A DNA stretch of 64,000 bases from Mucilaginibacter sp. dw_454 (GCF_018449775.1 NZ_JAAVVB010000003.1:1-64000); one strand, 5' to 3'; positions 17,763 through 27,349 are shown, counted from the stretch's first letter. Program-made: numbers and translations. Notes: generated by a model from the letters alone, not told the origin.

Positions 17763-18829
17763 ATGATGGTTTTAGTTAAATGCCTTTGTATGGCTAAAAA
17801 GGCTACAACTGTTAGGCTAAACATTTGCGCCGGATGCAGTAAAATATTGTACCAGGCGTTTTGCCCTGCAGCAAGCGATATCATTGCCCGCGTTAAAGCA
17901 ATCAAGCCGGCCATAAACAATATTAATTGAAAATTAAGTGTCATGATCACAATCATTGGCCCGCCAATAATCAGTACAATATAAATTAAAAACCAGAGAA
18001 TGTTGTAGCTAAATGCCGCCAAAAAGTTTTTGCTGAAACCATTGATAGCATCTTCATAACCTTTATACATGCGGCAGCTAATCATGCCATTGGCCAGCAA
18101 AGCTTCGGCATTACAGGTATTGGCTTTAACTTGCCGCATAATCTCTACATCCTCAACCACTTTGTCTTTTACCAGCTGATGCCATTGATATTTACGATAA
18201 ACTTCGGCATCAAACAACATAAACTGGCCACTGGCCGCAGCCACATTGTAATTTTTAACCAGGTATACCAGTTTTAAAGGCAGCAGATTTAACAAGATGT
18301 AATGCATTAGCGGCACTACCAACCGCTCGCCAATAGTATCCATTTGTTGATTGGCAAATAAACTAAGCAAACACAGTTTATTGGCATACATACGGTGAAC
18401 GGCGCTGTTGATTAGCCCCAATCCCAGTTTTTCGTCGGCATCTACAAACAGAAAAAAATCGCCTTTGGCGGCCTGCGCCAGCTGATAGCAGGCATAGTTT
18501 TTACCCAGCCAGCCGTGCGGCAATGCTTTGCCTTTGATTACTTTAAAATAGGAGTGTTTGGCGGCAAAATCAGCGCAGATCTGGTAAGTGGCATCGCTGG
18601 AGTCATCATCCAGGATGATCACCTCGTAGTTTTGATAGTCCTGCTCAAGAATAGATTTTAATAGCGACAGAATATTGTCAGCTTCATTACGTACAGGAAT
18701 CAGGATAGAAACCAGGTCGGGGTAAAAACGATTGACCCGGCGCAGTTTTGGGTCTGATATAAAATTGAATAGCGTTACCGCAAAACGCAGTATAATAAAA
18801 CAGAAAGTAACGGCTATGGCTATAATCAC
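17741..18829 (-). CDS. GT2 glycosyltransferase, CruC/CrtQ-like carotenoid glycosyltransferase, 362 aa
   Basis: N-terminal membrane helix, then a GT-A domain with VSILIPVRNEADN, DDDSSD, metal-binding VDADEKLG and an acidic VVEDVEIM, followed by the GFSKN motif and three C-terminal helices. This architecture is typical of membrane GT2 enzymes such as CruC and CrtQ that glycosylate hydroxylated carotenoids. The start is GTG 18829, overlapping the TAG of the upstream acyltransferase by one base, and the end overlaps cruF. The carotenoid role is inferred from cruF and ispH downstream; another lipid acceptor is possible. Confidence 0.8.
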   Translation of the reverse strand: MIIAIAVTFCFIILRFAVTLFNFISDPKLRRVNRFYPDLVSILIPVRNEADNILSLLKSILEQDYQNYEVIILDDDSSDATYQICADFAAKHSYFKVIKGKALPHGWLGKNYACYQLAQAAKGDFFLFVDADEKLGLGLINSAVHRMYANKLCLLSLFANQQMDTIGERLVVPLMHYILLNLLPLKLVYLVKNYNVAAASGQFMLFDAEVYRKYQWHQLVKDKVVEDVEIMRQVKANTCNAEALLANGMISCRMYKGYEDAINGFSKNFLAAFSYNILWFLIYIVLIIGGPMIVIMTLNFQLILFMAGLIALTRAMISLAAGQNAWYNILLHPAQMFSLTVVAFLAIQRHLTKTIIWKGRKI

Positions 18830-19449
18830 TATTTTACTATTTGTAGTTGTTGTTGGCGCGCCTGTGTATAATGTTGTTGATAGGCCTGTTGTAATGCCTC
18901 AATATCTTTAAAGTTTGTTTCACTTTCTAACTTTAAATGCACATTGGCAACGGGCCTTAAGTTATCAAAGTTCTCGATAAAAGTTGCAGCAAAAATTAAC
19001 TGAAAGTTTATGGCTTTTTTGAGGATATGGAATACCCCGCGCTCAAAATTAACCGCTGCCACCATATTCGAATAGAGTTTTCCTTGTGGGAATATCAGCA
19101 CCAGGTTATTGGGATCATTCAGCAGATTAGCGGCAAAATTAAGTGATTCAACAACGTTTTTAGATCCCGGATTTACCGAAAACCCACCGGCATATTTCAG
19201 AAAAGGCTCTTTCACGGCCGTCTCTTCTAAAATCATGGCGTAGAAATTCTTTTTGAAAAACACCCGGTTGATGTGATATAAAACAATAGTATCCCAGGCA
19301 CTGAAATGATTGGCGATGAGTAATATCGATTTATCTTTCTTGAGCGTTATCTCGTTAAAATTAATCTCTTTAAAATACCGGGCAGTTATGCGGCGTACAT
19401 ATAACTGCATGCCGGTTTTAATGAAGATATTTTTACGCGGATAGATCAT
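18829..19449 (-). CDS. PlsC-type acyltransferase, 206 aa
   Basis: Lysophospholipid acyltransferase fold with the HX4D catalytic motif NHFSAWD, GGFSVNPGS and FPQGKLYS. It is shorter than a standard PlsC and lacks an obvious membrane anchor, like the CruD-type carotenoid acyltransferases. It overlaps the preceding acyltransferase by one base and the following glycosyltransferase by one base. The most economical reading is transfer of a fatty acyl group to the sugar added by the next gene's product. A generic glycerolipid role cannot be excluded. Confidence 0.8.
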   Translation of the reverse strand: MIYPRKNIFIKTGMQLYVRRITARYFKEINFNEITLKKDKSILLIANHFSAWDTIVLYHINRVFFKKNFYAMILEETAVKEPFLKYAGGFSVNPGSKNVVESLNFAANLLNDPNNLVLIFPQGKLYSNMVAAVNFERGVFHILKKAINFQLIFAATFIENFDNLRPVANVHLKLESETNFKDIEALQQAYQQHYTQARQQQLQIVK

Positions 19450-20072
19450 TAATGCTCCACATTTAGCTGGTCTTTTAATGCCTGTTGATGGAAGGTGTTG
19501 ATCTTGCTGCTGAGTTCATCCAATGTCAGCTCGCCGGCTACGCCACAATCAAACAGGTGGAAAAATACGGAGGGCTTCAGGCTTTCAAAATAATCAATCA
19601 ACGCACAGGAGTAAACAATTTGGCAGGGGCCTTTAATATTTTTGATGAGTAGTTCGATACCCCGCTCAACAGCAATTTCTGTAGTATGATTGGAGATTAA
19701 CGCGCCCTGCGGAAACACCACCACCAAATTCTCTTTATTATTAAGCAGGTTAGCCCCGTATTGTAAAGACTTGATCATTTCTCGCGAGCTGCGGTTGATG
19801 GAAAAGCCGCCAAACAAGTTCAACAACATGCGTTTCTGCAGGTGATCTTCCTGCATCATAATATATAATTTACGCTTAAGGTGCCAATAAGCCAGGTAGT
19901 TACCCCAAAGCCCATCCCACCAGCTAAAGTGATTACAGAGCAGCAGTATAGCGTGGCCTTCTTTCGGTTCGAACGGCGTTACCACCAACCGGTTAAAGTA
20001 ACTGCGCATCCTGAAACGCGTATAGTACGCAAACCAATTGCTAAATAAGGTAACGCGGCGGGCAGGTATCAT
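19449..20072 (-). CDS. PlsC-type acyltransferase (paralogue), 207 aa
   Basis: Second member of the same family, with HX4D motif NHFSWWD, GGFSINRSSRE and FPQGALISN. It is clearly related to the next gene (same length, same motif spacing), consistent with an old tandem duplication. It overlaps the upstream hydrolase gene by four bases (ATGA). Two acyltransferases in a row suggest acylation at two positions or with two acyl chains, or one may have changed its acceptor. Confidence 0.8.
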   Translation of the reverse strand: MIPARRVTLFSNWFAYYTRFRMRSYFNRLVVTPFEPKEGHAILLLCNHFSWWDGLWGNYLAYWHLKRKLYIMMQEDHLQKRMLLNLFGGFSINRSSREMIKSLQYGANLLNNKENLVVVFPQGALISNHTTEIAVERGIELLIKNIKGPCQIVYSCALIDYFESLKPSVFFHLFDCGVAGELTLDELSSKINTFHQQALKDQLNVEH

Positions 20073-20887
20073 AATGCTAAATTAACTAAATAATCGTCTA
20101 ACGCAGGCGTTACCAGCCAATGACCCAATGGGGCTTCAATCACCGTTGGGTTTTTCAGCAGATTAATAAAAGGCATGGCCGCTTTTTTCGGAAACAGTTC
20201 ATCGTGCCTGCCAAATATCAGGGTGCAGGGAATTTGATATTGATTAATTAACTGAGCTACTTTCACAACATCGGGCGTTAATAACCTGATGATATTTAAA
20301 GTATAATATACATCAAGCCGCTTTTGTTCGGTGTCGGTTTCGCTGTGGGCAATTTTGTAAAGGCTATCATCAATAAACCGCACGCCGCGTAGTGTTTTGA
20401 GCACAGTTGGTGCCAGCCATTTGCTTTTGGTAACCCGGTTAAACAGGTATTTGCCCCAACCCGTATTACGTATTATATCAAAGCCTTTGTAAACAGATAG
20501 TCCATCCGGTGCCATCAGGAAAATATTGTCAATCAGGTCGGCATATTCTTCAACTAATATCAGTGCCAGGTTAGCGCCGATGGAGTAACCCATCACCGAG
20601 AACCGCTGACGGCCAAACTGCTTGAACCATTGCTCAACGTATTCGCGCACCAGGGCTTTGGGCATTCCCGCCAGGATCTGGGCCTCGGTCCAGTTATCAA
20701 GCTTGCTTTCACCATGAAAAAAATGATCGAAACCATAAACATGGTAATCTTTTAAAACAGATTGCTTGAGCACATGGAACTGCCTGCCTGTCATGCCATA
20801 GCCGTGAAAGGCCAGCATGGGTTTAGCGCCCTCGCTGTATTCATGAAAGTGTACGGTACCTAATTGCTCAATCTGTAAAAAGCCCAT
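20069..20887 (-). CDS. Alpha/beta hydrolase, 272 aa
   Basis: Alpha/beta hydrolase fold with oxyanion-hole strand MLAFHGYGMTG, nucleophile elbow VMGYSIGAN (Ser in GYSIG), acidic residue in FGRHDELFP and catalytic His in GHWLV. There is no signal peptide, so it is cytoplasmic. It is the first gene of the overlapping run that continues with two acyltransferases, a GT2, cruF and ispH. It may recycle or edit acyl esters in that pathway, but substrate assignment is inference. Confidence 0.85.
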   Translation of the reverse strand: MGFLQIEQLGTVHFHEYSEGAKPMLAFHGYGMTGRQFHVLKQSVLKDYHVYGFDHFFHGESKLDNWTEAQILAGMPKALVREYVEQWFKQFGRQRFSVMGYSIGANLALILVEEYADLIDNIFLMAPDGLSVYKGFDIIRNTGWGKYLFNRVTKSKWLAPTVLKTLRGVRFIDDSLYKIAHSETDTEQKRLDVYYTLNIIRLLTPDVVKVAQLINQYQIPCTLIFGRHDELFPKKAAMPFINLLKNPTVIEAPLGHWLVTPALDDYLVNLAL

Positions 20888-20949
20888 TGCGGCAATATTA
20901 AGTATTTTGGGTAAGATTTGCAGGATATCGCAGAGATGTCTGCCTCAAC

Positions 20950-22164
20950 TTAAAATCCTATTGCTGATAAGATGATAGTCGTCGCACCCACATTTTGCTG
21001 CACATATTCCTTTGCCTTATAACCCGCATCGGCACAAAAAGATTGATCGTTAATTAAATTGTCCGTAGTTATTTTCAATGAGGCTGCATCATCAATGCTA
21101 AAGCCGGCACCGAGAGTAATCAGATCATGAGCCTCTTTAAACCGCGAGTAATTAGGGCCAAAGATCACCGGTAAGCCAAAAGCGGCCGCCTCAAGTGTAT
21201 TGTGTATGCCCGCACCAAACCCGCCACCTATATAGGCAATATCGCCATATTGATATAAGGACGATAGCATGCCAATGTTATCAATAAATAAGATTTGAGA
21301 CGTGAGATTTGAGATTTGAGACTGTAGTTGTGAATGCCTGATGTAAGAATTTGCAGGCAACAAATTAATGAGGTTATTGATCTTATCTTCGCCAATTTCG
21401 TGCGGAGCTATGATGAATTTCCAATCGGGATGTTGGCTAATTAGCTGGGCAATCAACTGCTCATCGGCGGGCCAGGTGCTGCCGGCTATGAACACTTTGT
21501 GACCAGCTTTAAACTCAGCAATTTGCGGTAGTTCTTTTGGATTTTGCGCGTTGGCCCAAACGCGGTCAAAGCGGGTATCACCACTGATGGTGACATTATT
21601 AATGTTAACGGTTTGGAGTAGTTGTTTAGACTGCTTATCCTGCACAAAAAAATGGGTAACAAAACTTAACATTTTACGATGCAGGCCACCGTACCATTTG
21701 AAAAATATCTGCCCCGGCCTGAAAATGCCCGATATAATATAAAGCGGGATCTGCCTGTCATTTAATTGCTTAAAAAAGTGGTACCAATACTCGTACTTAG
21801 TAAAGATGGCTATCGCTGGATTAATAGCATCAATAAACTCGCGGGCATTTTGAGCTGTGTCTAAGGGTAAGTAATAAACAGCATCGGCCAGCGGGGTATT
21901 TTTCCTGATCTCGTATCCCGAAGGTGAAAAAAAAGTAACCACTATTTTTGCGTCAGGATGTTGTGTGCGTATTTGCTCCAATACCGGGCGGCCCTGCTCA
22001 AACTCGCCTAATGAGGCAAAATGAAACCAGATGCTTTGGTCAAATTTTATATAGCTAACGCCCCTTCGCCCCTTGATCCACAGCGCGGCTTTTTGGTTAA
22101 ATGCAGAAAAAAGCAGTATTAAAAGATAGTAAATACGTAGCCCTGTATTGTACAGTAATAACAT
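20950..22164 (-). CDS. waaA: 3-deoxy-D-manno-octulosonic acid (Kdo) transferase WaaA, 404 aa
   Basis: N-terminal membrane anchor, then a GT-B fold: the GT30 N-domain with FHFASLGEFEQGRPVLEQIR (acceptor-site Glu in GEFEQ), VTFFSPSGYEI and KYEYWYHF, and the C-domain with AGSTWPADE, IAPHEI and GGGFGAGIHNTLEAAAFGLPV. It moves Kdo from CMP-Kdo to lipid A precursor at the inner membrane. Odd point: about residues 276-291 (SQLQSQISNLTSQI) are encoded by a GAGATTTGA-type repeat that looks inserted in frame; see findings. It is divergent from ugd with a 64-base gap. Confidence 0.93.
   Translation of the reverse strand: MLLLYNTGLRIYYLLILLFSAFNQKAALWIKGRRGVSYIKFDQSIWFHFASLGEFEQGRPVLEQIRTQHPDAKIVVTFFSPSGYEIRKNTPLADAVYYLPLDTAQNAREFIDAINPAIAIFTKYEYWYHFFKQLNDRQIPLYIISGIFRPGQIFFKWYGGLHRKMLSFVTHFFVQDKQSKQLLQTVNINNVTISGDTRFDRVWANAQNPKELPQIAEFKAGHKVFIAGSTWPADEQLIAQLISQHPDWKFIIAPHEIGEDKINNLINLLPANSYIRHSQLQSQISNLTSQILFIDNIGMLSSLYQYGDIAYIGGGFGAGIHNTLEAAAFGLPVIFGPNYSRFKEAHDLITLGAGFSIDDAASLKITTDNLINDQSFCADAGYKAKEYVQQNVGATTIILSAIGF
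21296..21334. repeat. GAGATTTGA direct-repeat tract inside waaA
   Basis: Three near-identical units of GA(G/T)ATTTGAGA type (GAGACGTGAGATTTGAGATT and neighbours) occur inside the coding region, giving the low-complexity peptide QSQISNLTSQI. Similar words (GAGTCAAGA, TCTTGATTC) make up the intergenic hairpin at 29591-29710. Confidence 0.6.
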
Positions 22165-22228
22165 TATTTAAATACGAAATGAGTATCTTCGCCGCGATAA
22201 ATATAACAACATCTAAACAATTATATAC

Positions 22229-23539
22229 GTGAAAATAGCTGTAGTAGGAACCGGATATGTTGGATTGGTTACCGGTACATGTTTGGCCGAAACCGGCAAC
22301 CAGGTTATTTGCGTCGATATCAATGAAAAAAAGGTAAAGATGATGCAAGAGGGCAAATTGCCTATCTACGAACCTGGCCTGGAGCTGCTCTTTACCCGTA
22401 ACATAACCCAGGGTCGCCTGCATTTTACCAGCAACCTGGCCGATGCGTTAAAAGAATCTAAAATAATATTCCTGGCATTGCCTACGCCTCCGGGCGGTGA
22501 TGGCGCAGCTGACTTGAGCTACGTACTGGGCGCTGCGAAAGATATAGCCAAGATTATTACCGAATATAAGGTAATCGTCACAAAATCAACCGTGCCGGTT
22601 GGTACTGCCGATAAGATCACGGCAGTATTGAACGAACATACAGACGTTGAATTTGCGGTAGTATCAAACCCTGAATTTTTGCGCGAGGGCGTAGCGGTAG
22701 AAGATTTTATGAAACCCGACCGCATTGTAATTGGTACCATGGACGAACGTGCGCGTAAGTTAATGGGCGAATTATACTCGCCATACGTGCGCCAGGGTAA
22801 CCCGGTAATTTACATGGATCAGCGCTCATCTGAATTGACCAAATACGCGGCTAACTCTTTCCTGGCAACCAAAATTTCTTTCATGAATGAAATTGCCAAC
22901 TTATGCGAAATAGTTGGTGCCGATGTAGATATGGTTAGGCGCGGCATTGGCGCCGACGACCGCATTGGCAGGCGTTTCCTGTTTTCGGGCATTGGTTATG
23001 GCGGTAGCTGTTTCCCAAAGGATGTACAGGCGCTGGCAAAATCGGCCAAAGACAATAAATACGACTTTAAGATCTTAAACGCTGTGATGGAGGTTAACGA
23101 TCTGCAGCGCACTATATTGGTGAATAAGATTAAAGACTATTATAAAGGTGATCTGAAAGGTAAGAAATTTGCCATTTGGGGCCTTGCTTTTAAACCGGAA
23201 ACGGATGACATCCGCGAAGCACCTGCTTTATACATCATTGATGAATTATTAAAAGCGGGTGCAATAATCTCGGCCTTTGATCCGGAAGCGATGGAAAACG
23301 TGAAAGGGTTAATGGGCGATAAAATAACCTATACTGATAATCAGTATGATGCGTTAGAAGGTGCAGACGCGCTGTTGATATTAACCGAATGGTCGGTTTT
23401 CCGTACGCCTGATTTTGATTTGCTGGAGACTAAGTTGAAAGCGAAGGTTATTTTTGACGGACGTAACCTGTACGATATACAAAAAATGATTGATTGCGGA
23501 TACTATTATAACAGTATCGGCAGAAAAGTGGTAAGCTAA
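22229..23539 (+). CDS. ugd: UDP-glucose 6-dehydrogenase, 436 aa
   Basis: Oxidises UDP-glucose to UDP-glucuronate with two NAD+. NAD site [10 protein letters not shown] is at the N-terminus, the FLREG motif and the catalytic Cys in [12 protein letters not shown] follow, and the C-terminal UDP-binding domain starts with [16 protein letters not shown]. The start is GTG 22229, which gives the canonical [12 protein letters not shown] beginning. It is the first gene of a same-direction cassette; its TAA overlaps the ATG of the decarboxylase by one base, so UDP-glucuronate is probably passed straight to that enzyme. Confidence 0.96.
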   Translation: MKIAVVGTGYVGLVTGTCLAETGNQVICVDINEKKVKMMQEGKLPIYEPGLELLFTRNITQGRLHFTSNLADALKESKIIFLALPTPPGGDGAADLSYVLGAAKDIAKIITEYKVIVTKSTVPVGTADKITAVLNEHTDVEFAVVSNPEFLREGVAVEDFMKPDRIVIGTMDERARKLMGELYSPYVRQGNPVIYMDQRSSELTKYAANSFLATKISFMNEIANLCEIVGADVDMVRRGIGADDRIGRRFLFSGIGYGGSCFPKDVQALAKSAKDNKYDFKILNAVMEVNDLQRTILVNKIKDYYKGDLKGKKFAIWGLAFKPETDDIREAPALYIIDELLKAGAIISAFDPEAMENVKGLMGDKITYTDNQYDALEGADALLILTEWSVFRTPDFDLLETKLKAKVIFDGRNLYDIQKMIDCGYYYNSIGRKVVS

Positions 23540-24522
23540 TGGAACGCAAGCGTATATTAATAACCGGTGCTGCCGGCTTTTTAGGTTCGCATTTGTGCGA
23601 CAGGTTTATTAAAGAGGATTACCATGTTATTGGTATGGATAATTTAATAACCGGCGATCTGCGTAATATTGAGCACTTGTTTAAACTGGACAATTTTGAG
23701 TTTTACAATCATGATGTTTCCAAGTTTGTACACGTTCCCGGCGATTTGCATTATATCCTGCATTTCGCTTCGCCTGCAAGCCCGATTGATTATTTAAAAA
23801 TCCCAATCCAAACACTTAAGGTTGGCTCATTAGGTACGCATAATTTACTGGGATTGGCCCGCGCAAAAAAAGCGCGCATGCTGATAGCTTCTACGTCTGA
23901 GGTTTATGGCGATCCCAACGTTAACCCGCAACCCGAAGAATATTGGGGCAATGTAAACCCGGTTGGCCCGCGCGGCGTATATGACGAAGCTAAACGTTTC
24001 CAGGAAGCCATTACGATGGCTTACCATACTTTCCACGGTTTGGAAACACGCATAGTACGGATCTTCAATACCTATGGCCCGCGTATGCGTTTAAATGACG
24101 GGCGTGTGCTGCCTGCATTTATTGGCCAGGCTTTACGCGGCGAACCATTAACTGTATTTGGCGATGGCTCTCAAACACGCTCGTTTTGTTATGTGGATGA
24201 TTTAATTGAAGGCATTTACCGCTTGCTGCATAGCGATTATGCCCAGCCAATGAATATTGGTAACCCGGACGAGATCACCATCCGCCAATTTGGCGAAGAG
24301 ATCATTAAGTTAACCGGTACAGATCAGCAACTAATTAGCTTGCCATTGCCTACCGACGATCCAAAACAGCGTCGCCCGGATATTACCAAGGCTAAAGCAA
24401 TTTTAAGCTGGGAACCAAAAATATCAAGGAGCGAAGGTTTAAAAATTACTTACGAGTATTTTAAATCGCTGCCGCAAAAAGAAATTGAACACAAAGATTT
24501 TACCTATTTCAATAAACAATAA
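23539..24522 (+). CDS. UDP-glucuronate decarboxylase (UDP-xylose synthase), 327 aa
   Basis: Extended SDR enzyme converting UDP-glucuronate to UDP-xylose. NAD-binding [31 protein letters not shown], catalytic YDEAKR and the sugar-binding [11 protein letters not shown] and PDITKAK are all family-typical. It is coupled by one-base overlaps to ugd upstream and galE downstream. The product would be a pentose donor for surface polysaccharide or glycoprotein glycans. Confidence 0.94.
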   Translation: MERKRILITGAAGFLGSHLCDRFIKEDYHVIGMDNLITGDLRNIEHLFKLDNFEFYNHDVSKFVHVPGDLHYILHFASPASPIDYLKIPIQTLKVGSLGTHNLLGLARAKKARMLIASTSEVYGDPNVNPQPEEYWGNVNPVGPRGVYDEAKRFQEAITMAYHTFHGLETRIVRIFNTYGPRMRLNDGRVLPAFIGQALRGEPLTVFGDGSQTRSFCYVDDLIEGIYRLLHSDYAQPMNIGNPDEITIRQFGEEIIKLTGTDQQLISLPLPTDDPKQRRPDITKAKAILSWEPKISRSEGLKITYEYFKSLPQKEIEHKDFTYFNKQ

Positions 24523-25547
24523 TGGCTAAAATATTAGTAACAGGTGGTTTGGGCTTCATTGGCTCGCACACCGTAGTAGAACTGGTAAACTCGGGTTATG
24601 AACCTGTTATTGTAGACGATCTTTCAAACTCTGATCCAAGGATCCTTGATCAATTGGCCAAAATTATTGGTTATAAACCAACGTTTCATAAATTGGATCT
24701 TTGCGATGAAAAAGGCGTTTATGAGCTTGCCCAAAAAGAAGCCGACATTGCAGGTATTATTCACTTTGCGGCATCAAAGGCCGTAGGCGAGTCTGTACAG
24801 CAGCCCCTAAAATATTACCGCAATAACTTTTTCTCGTTAATAAACGTGCTGAATGCTTACAAAGGCAAACCTATAAATTTTGTATTTTCTTCAAGTTGTA
24901 CAGTTTACGGGCAGCCGGATGTGTTACCGGTTACTGAAAGTGCGCCGGTAAAAACTGCCGAGTCGCCTTATGGCAATACCAAACAAATTGCCGAAGAAAT
25001 GCTTATAGATATGCAAAAGGCAGGCAGCAGTTATAAAGTGATAGCGTTACGATACTTTAATCCGGTAGGTGCACATAGTACGGCGCTGATTGGAGAGTTA
25101 CCAATAGGCGTGCCGCAAAACCTGTTTCCGTTTATTACACAAACTGCTATAGGCAAGCGCGAAAAAATTACTGTTTTTGGCGATGATTATAATACGCCCG
25201 ATGGCAGTTGCATTCGTGATTATATACACGTGGTTGATTTAGCCAAAGCGCACGTAGCGGCGCTAAAACTAATGGAAACTAACGAGTTTGAAGGCTATGA
25301 CGTATTTAATATAGGTACGGGCAAAGGTAGCACGGTATTAGAAGTAATACGTGCTTTTGAAAACTCGACCGGTGAAAAATTAAATTATGTAATTGGTCCG
25401 CGTCGTGAAGGGGATATTGAAAAGGTATGGGGCGATGTGACTAAATCGACCAGCAAATTAAAATGGCAAACCGAGCTTGATCTGGATACCATGATGCAGT
25501 CAGCCTGGGAATGGGAGAAATACATCTCGGCAAACCCGTTAAGTTAA
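24522..25547 (+). CDS. galE: UDP-glucose 4-epimerase GalE, 341 aa
   Basis: Interconverts UDP-glucose and UDP-galactose. It has the NAD site GGLGFIGSHT, HFAASKAVGESV, SSSCTVYG, catalytic SPYGNTK (Tyr-x3-Lys) and ALRYFNPVGAH. Length is normal. Third gene of the nucleotide-sugar cassette, joined to its neighbours by an overlapping stop/start. Epimerisation of N-acetylated or xylosyl sugars is possible in the family and cannot be ruled out. Confidence 0.93.
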   Translation: MAKILVTGGLGFIGSHTVVELVNSGYEPVIVDDLSNSDPRILDQLAKIIGYKPTFHKLDLCDEKGVYELAQKEADIAGIIHFAASKAVGESVQQPLKYYRNNFFSLINVLNAYKGKPINFVFSSSCTVYGQPDVLPVTESAPVKTAESPYGNTKQIAEEMLIDMQKAGSSYKVIALRYFNPVGAHSTALIGELPIGVPQNLFPFITQTAIGKREKITVFGDDYNTPDGSCIRDYIHVVDLAKAHVAALKLMETNEFEGYDVFNIGTGKGSTVLEVIRAFENSTGEKLNYVIGPRREGDIEKVWGDVTKSTSKLKWQTELDLDTMMQSAWEWEKYISANPLS

Positions 25548-25549
25548 CA

Positions 25550-26602
25550 ATGAAGAAAATTATAATTACTGGTGGCGCGGGCTTTATAGGTTCGCATGTG
25601 GTACGCAGGTTTGTTAGAAATTACCCTGAGTATACCATTATCAACTTAGATAAATTAACGTATGCCGGTAACCTGGCTAACCTGGTTGATATTGAAAACG
25701 CCCCAAATTATAAATTTGTTAAAGGCGATATTGTCGATCTCGGGTTTATTCGCCAACTTTTTGCAGATGAGCAACCCGACGCGATTATTCACCTGGCTGC
25801 CGAATCGCACGTGGACCGTTCCATCACCAATCCTTTGGAGTTTGTAATGACGAATGTTGTAGGCACCGTAAACCTGCTTAATGCCGCGCGCGAAACGTGG
25901 AAGGGCCAGTATGATCAAAAACGTTTTTATCATGTATCAACCGACGAAGTTTACGGTACATTAGGTGAGGATGGTATGTTTACCGAAACAACCGGTTATG
26001 ATCCGCACTCGCCATATTCTGCATCAAAAGCAAGTTCAGATCACTTTGTAAGAGCTTATCATGATACTTATGGTATGGATACCGTAATATCAAATTGCTC
26101 TAATAATTATGGTTCATTCCATTTTCCGGAGAAATTGATTCCGCTGGCTATCAATAACATTAAAAACAAAAAACCGGTACCGGTATACGGTAAGGGCGAA
26201 AATATCAGAGACTGGCTTTGGGTTGAAGACCATGCCCGTGCTATCGACGTTATTTTCCACAAAGCAGCCACCGGCACCACTTACAACATTGGCGGCCATA
26301 ACGAGTGGAAAAATATCGACCTGATTAGAACCCTTTGCGTCATTATGGACAAAAAACTAGGCCGTGCCGAAGGTGAATCAGCAGAACTCATTACATTTGT
26401 TACCGATAGGGCAGGGCATGACCTGCGTTATGCGATTGACGCTACCAAACTTAAAAACGACCTGGGTTGGGTGCCGAGCATTACTTTTGAAGAAGGATTA
26501 GAAAAAACGGTAGATTGGTATTTGGCTAATGAAAAGTGGTTAGACGATGTTACCTCGGGTCATTATCAGCAATATTATACAGAGCAATATCACACGAGAT
26601 AA
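25550..26602 (+). CDS. rfbB: dTDP-glucose 4,6-dehydratase RfbB, 350 aa
   Basis: Converts dTDP-glucose to dTDP-4-keto-6-deoxyglucose, the entry to rhamnose and other deoxysugars. It has the GGAGFIGSHVVRRF NAD site, LAAESHVDRSI, HVSTDEVYG (Asp-Glu pair), SPYSASK and NNYGSFHFPEKLIPL. An in-frame ATG at 25511 lies inside galE; ATG 25550, two bases after the galE stop and giving MKKIIITGG, is the expected start. No rfbA, C or D genes are adjacent, so the rest of the dTDP pathway is elsewhere. Confidence 0.95.
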   Translation: MKKIIITGGAGFIGSHVVRRFVRNYPEYTIINLDKLTYAGNLANLVDIENAPNYKFVKGDIVDLGFIRQLFADEQPDAIIHLAAESHVDRSITNPLEFVMTNVVGTVNLLNAARETWKGQYDQKRFYHVSTDEVYGTLGEDGMFTETTGYDPHSPYSASKASSDHFVRAYHDTYGMDTVISNCSNNYGSFHFPEKLIPLAINNIKNKKPVPVYGKGENIRDWLWVEDHARAIDVIFHKAATGTTYNIGGHNEWKNIDLIRTLCVIMDKKLGRAEGESAELITFVTDRAGHDLRYAIDATKLKNDLGWVPSITFEEGLEKTVDWYLANEKWLDDVTSGHYQQYYTEQYHTR

Positions 26603-27349
26603 ATGTTTGGGCTTTTTAAGAAGAAAGAAGAGAAAAGGGAAAAACAGCCATCAGTTAATTATGAAGTGATAGCTGTTGACATGCATTCGCACGTGCTGCC
26701 CGGTATAGATGATGGTGCGCAGAATGTAGATGAATCTATTTTTTTAATAAAAAAAATGATGGAGGCTGGCATAAAGAAAATTATTGCCACGCCGCACATT
26801 ATGATAGATTATTACCGCAATACACCAGAAACCATTAGCGCTGCGCTTGAAATACTTAAAGCAGAGCTAAAGCGCCAGGGAATGGACATTGAGGTACAAG
26901 CTGCTGCCGAGCATTATTTCGACGAAACTTTTGAGCAACGTGTCGAGGATAAAAAGCTGATGCTGATGGGCGACAACTATGTGCTGTATGAATACCCTTT
27001 TATAAGCGCCCCGCAAAATGCTTTCCATGTTTTACAAAAATTGACAGCAGCCGGATATAAACCCATTCTTGCCCACCCCGAACGATACAATTATATGACG
27101 GTAGAAGAAATGGCGAACCTGCGTGCCTGGGGATGCAGCCTCCAGCTAAATACCATATCACTTACGGGTTATTACGGTAAAGGCATTAAACAAAAAGCTG
27201 AAGCTATGGTGGATGCAGATATCGTCGACTTTATATCAAGCGATATGCACCACCCTAAACATGCCGCGGCTTTTCAAGACGCGCTAAACTTTCCGCATGT
27301 TGAACGCTTGCTGACTAACTATCCGCTGAAAAATATAATGCTGAAATAG
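26603..27349 (+). CDS. CpsB/YwqE-type tyrosine-protein phosphatase (PHP domain), 248 aa
   Basis: Metal-dependent PHP-fold phosphatase. Metal ligands are in DMHSHVLPGIDDGA, TPHIM, AEHYFDE, HPERYNY and SSDMHHP. Family members dephosphorylate the BY-kinases that control capsule and exopolysaccharide chain length. The ATG follows directly after the rfbB stop, so it closes the nucleotide-sugar cassette, and its presence ties the cassette to a Wzx/Wzy-type polysaccharide. The matching Wzc-like kinase is not in this window. Confidence 0.92.
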   Translation: MFGLFKKKEEKREKQPSVNYEVIAVDMHSHVLPGIDDGAQNVDESIFLIKKMMEAGIKKIIATPHIMIDYYRNTPETISAALEILKAELKRQGMDIEVQAAAEHYFDETFEQRVEDKKLMLMGDNYVLYEYPFISAPQNAFHVLQKLTAAGYKPILAHPERYNYMTVEEMANLRAWGCSLQLNTISLTGYYGKGIKQKAEAMVDADIVDFISSDMHHPKHAAAFQDALNFPHVERLLTNYPLKNIMLK

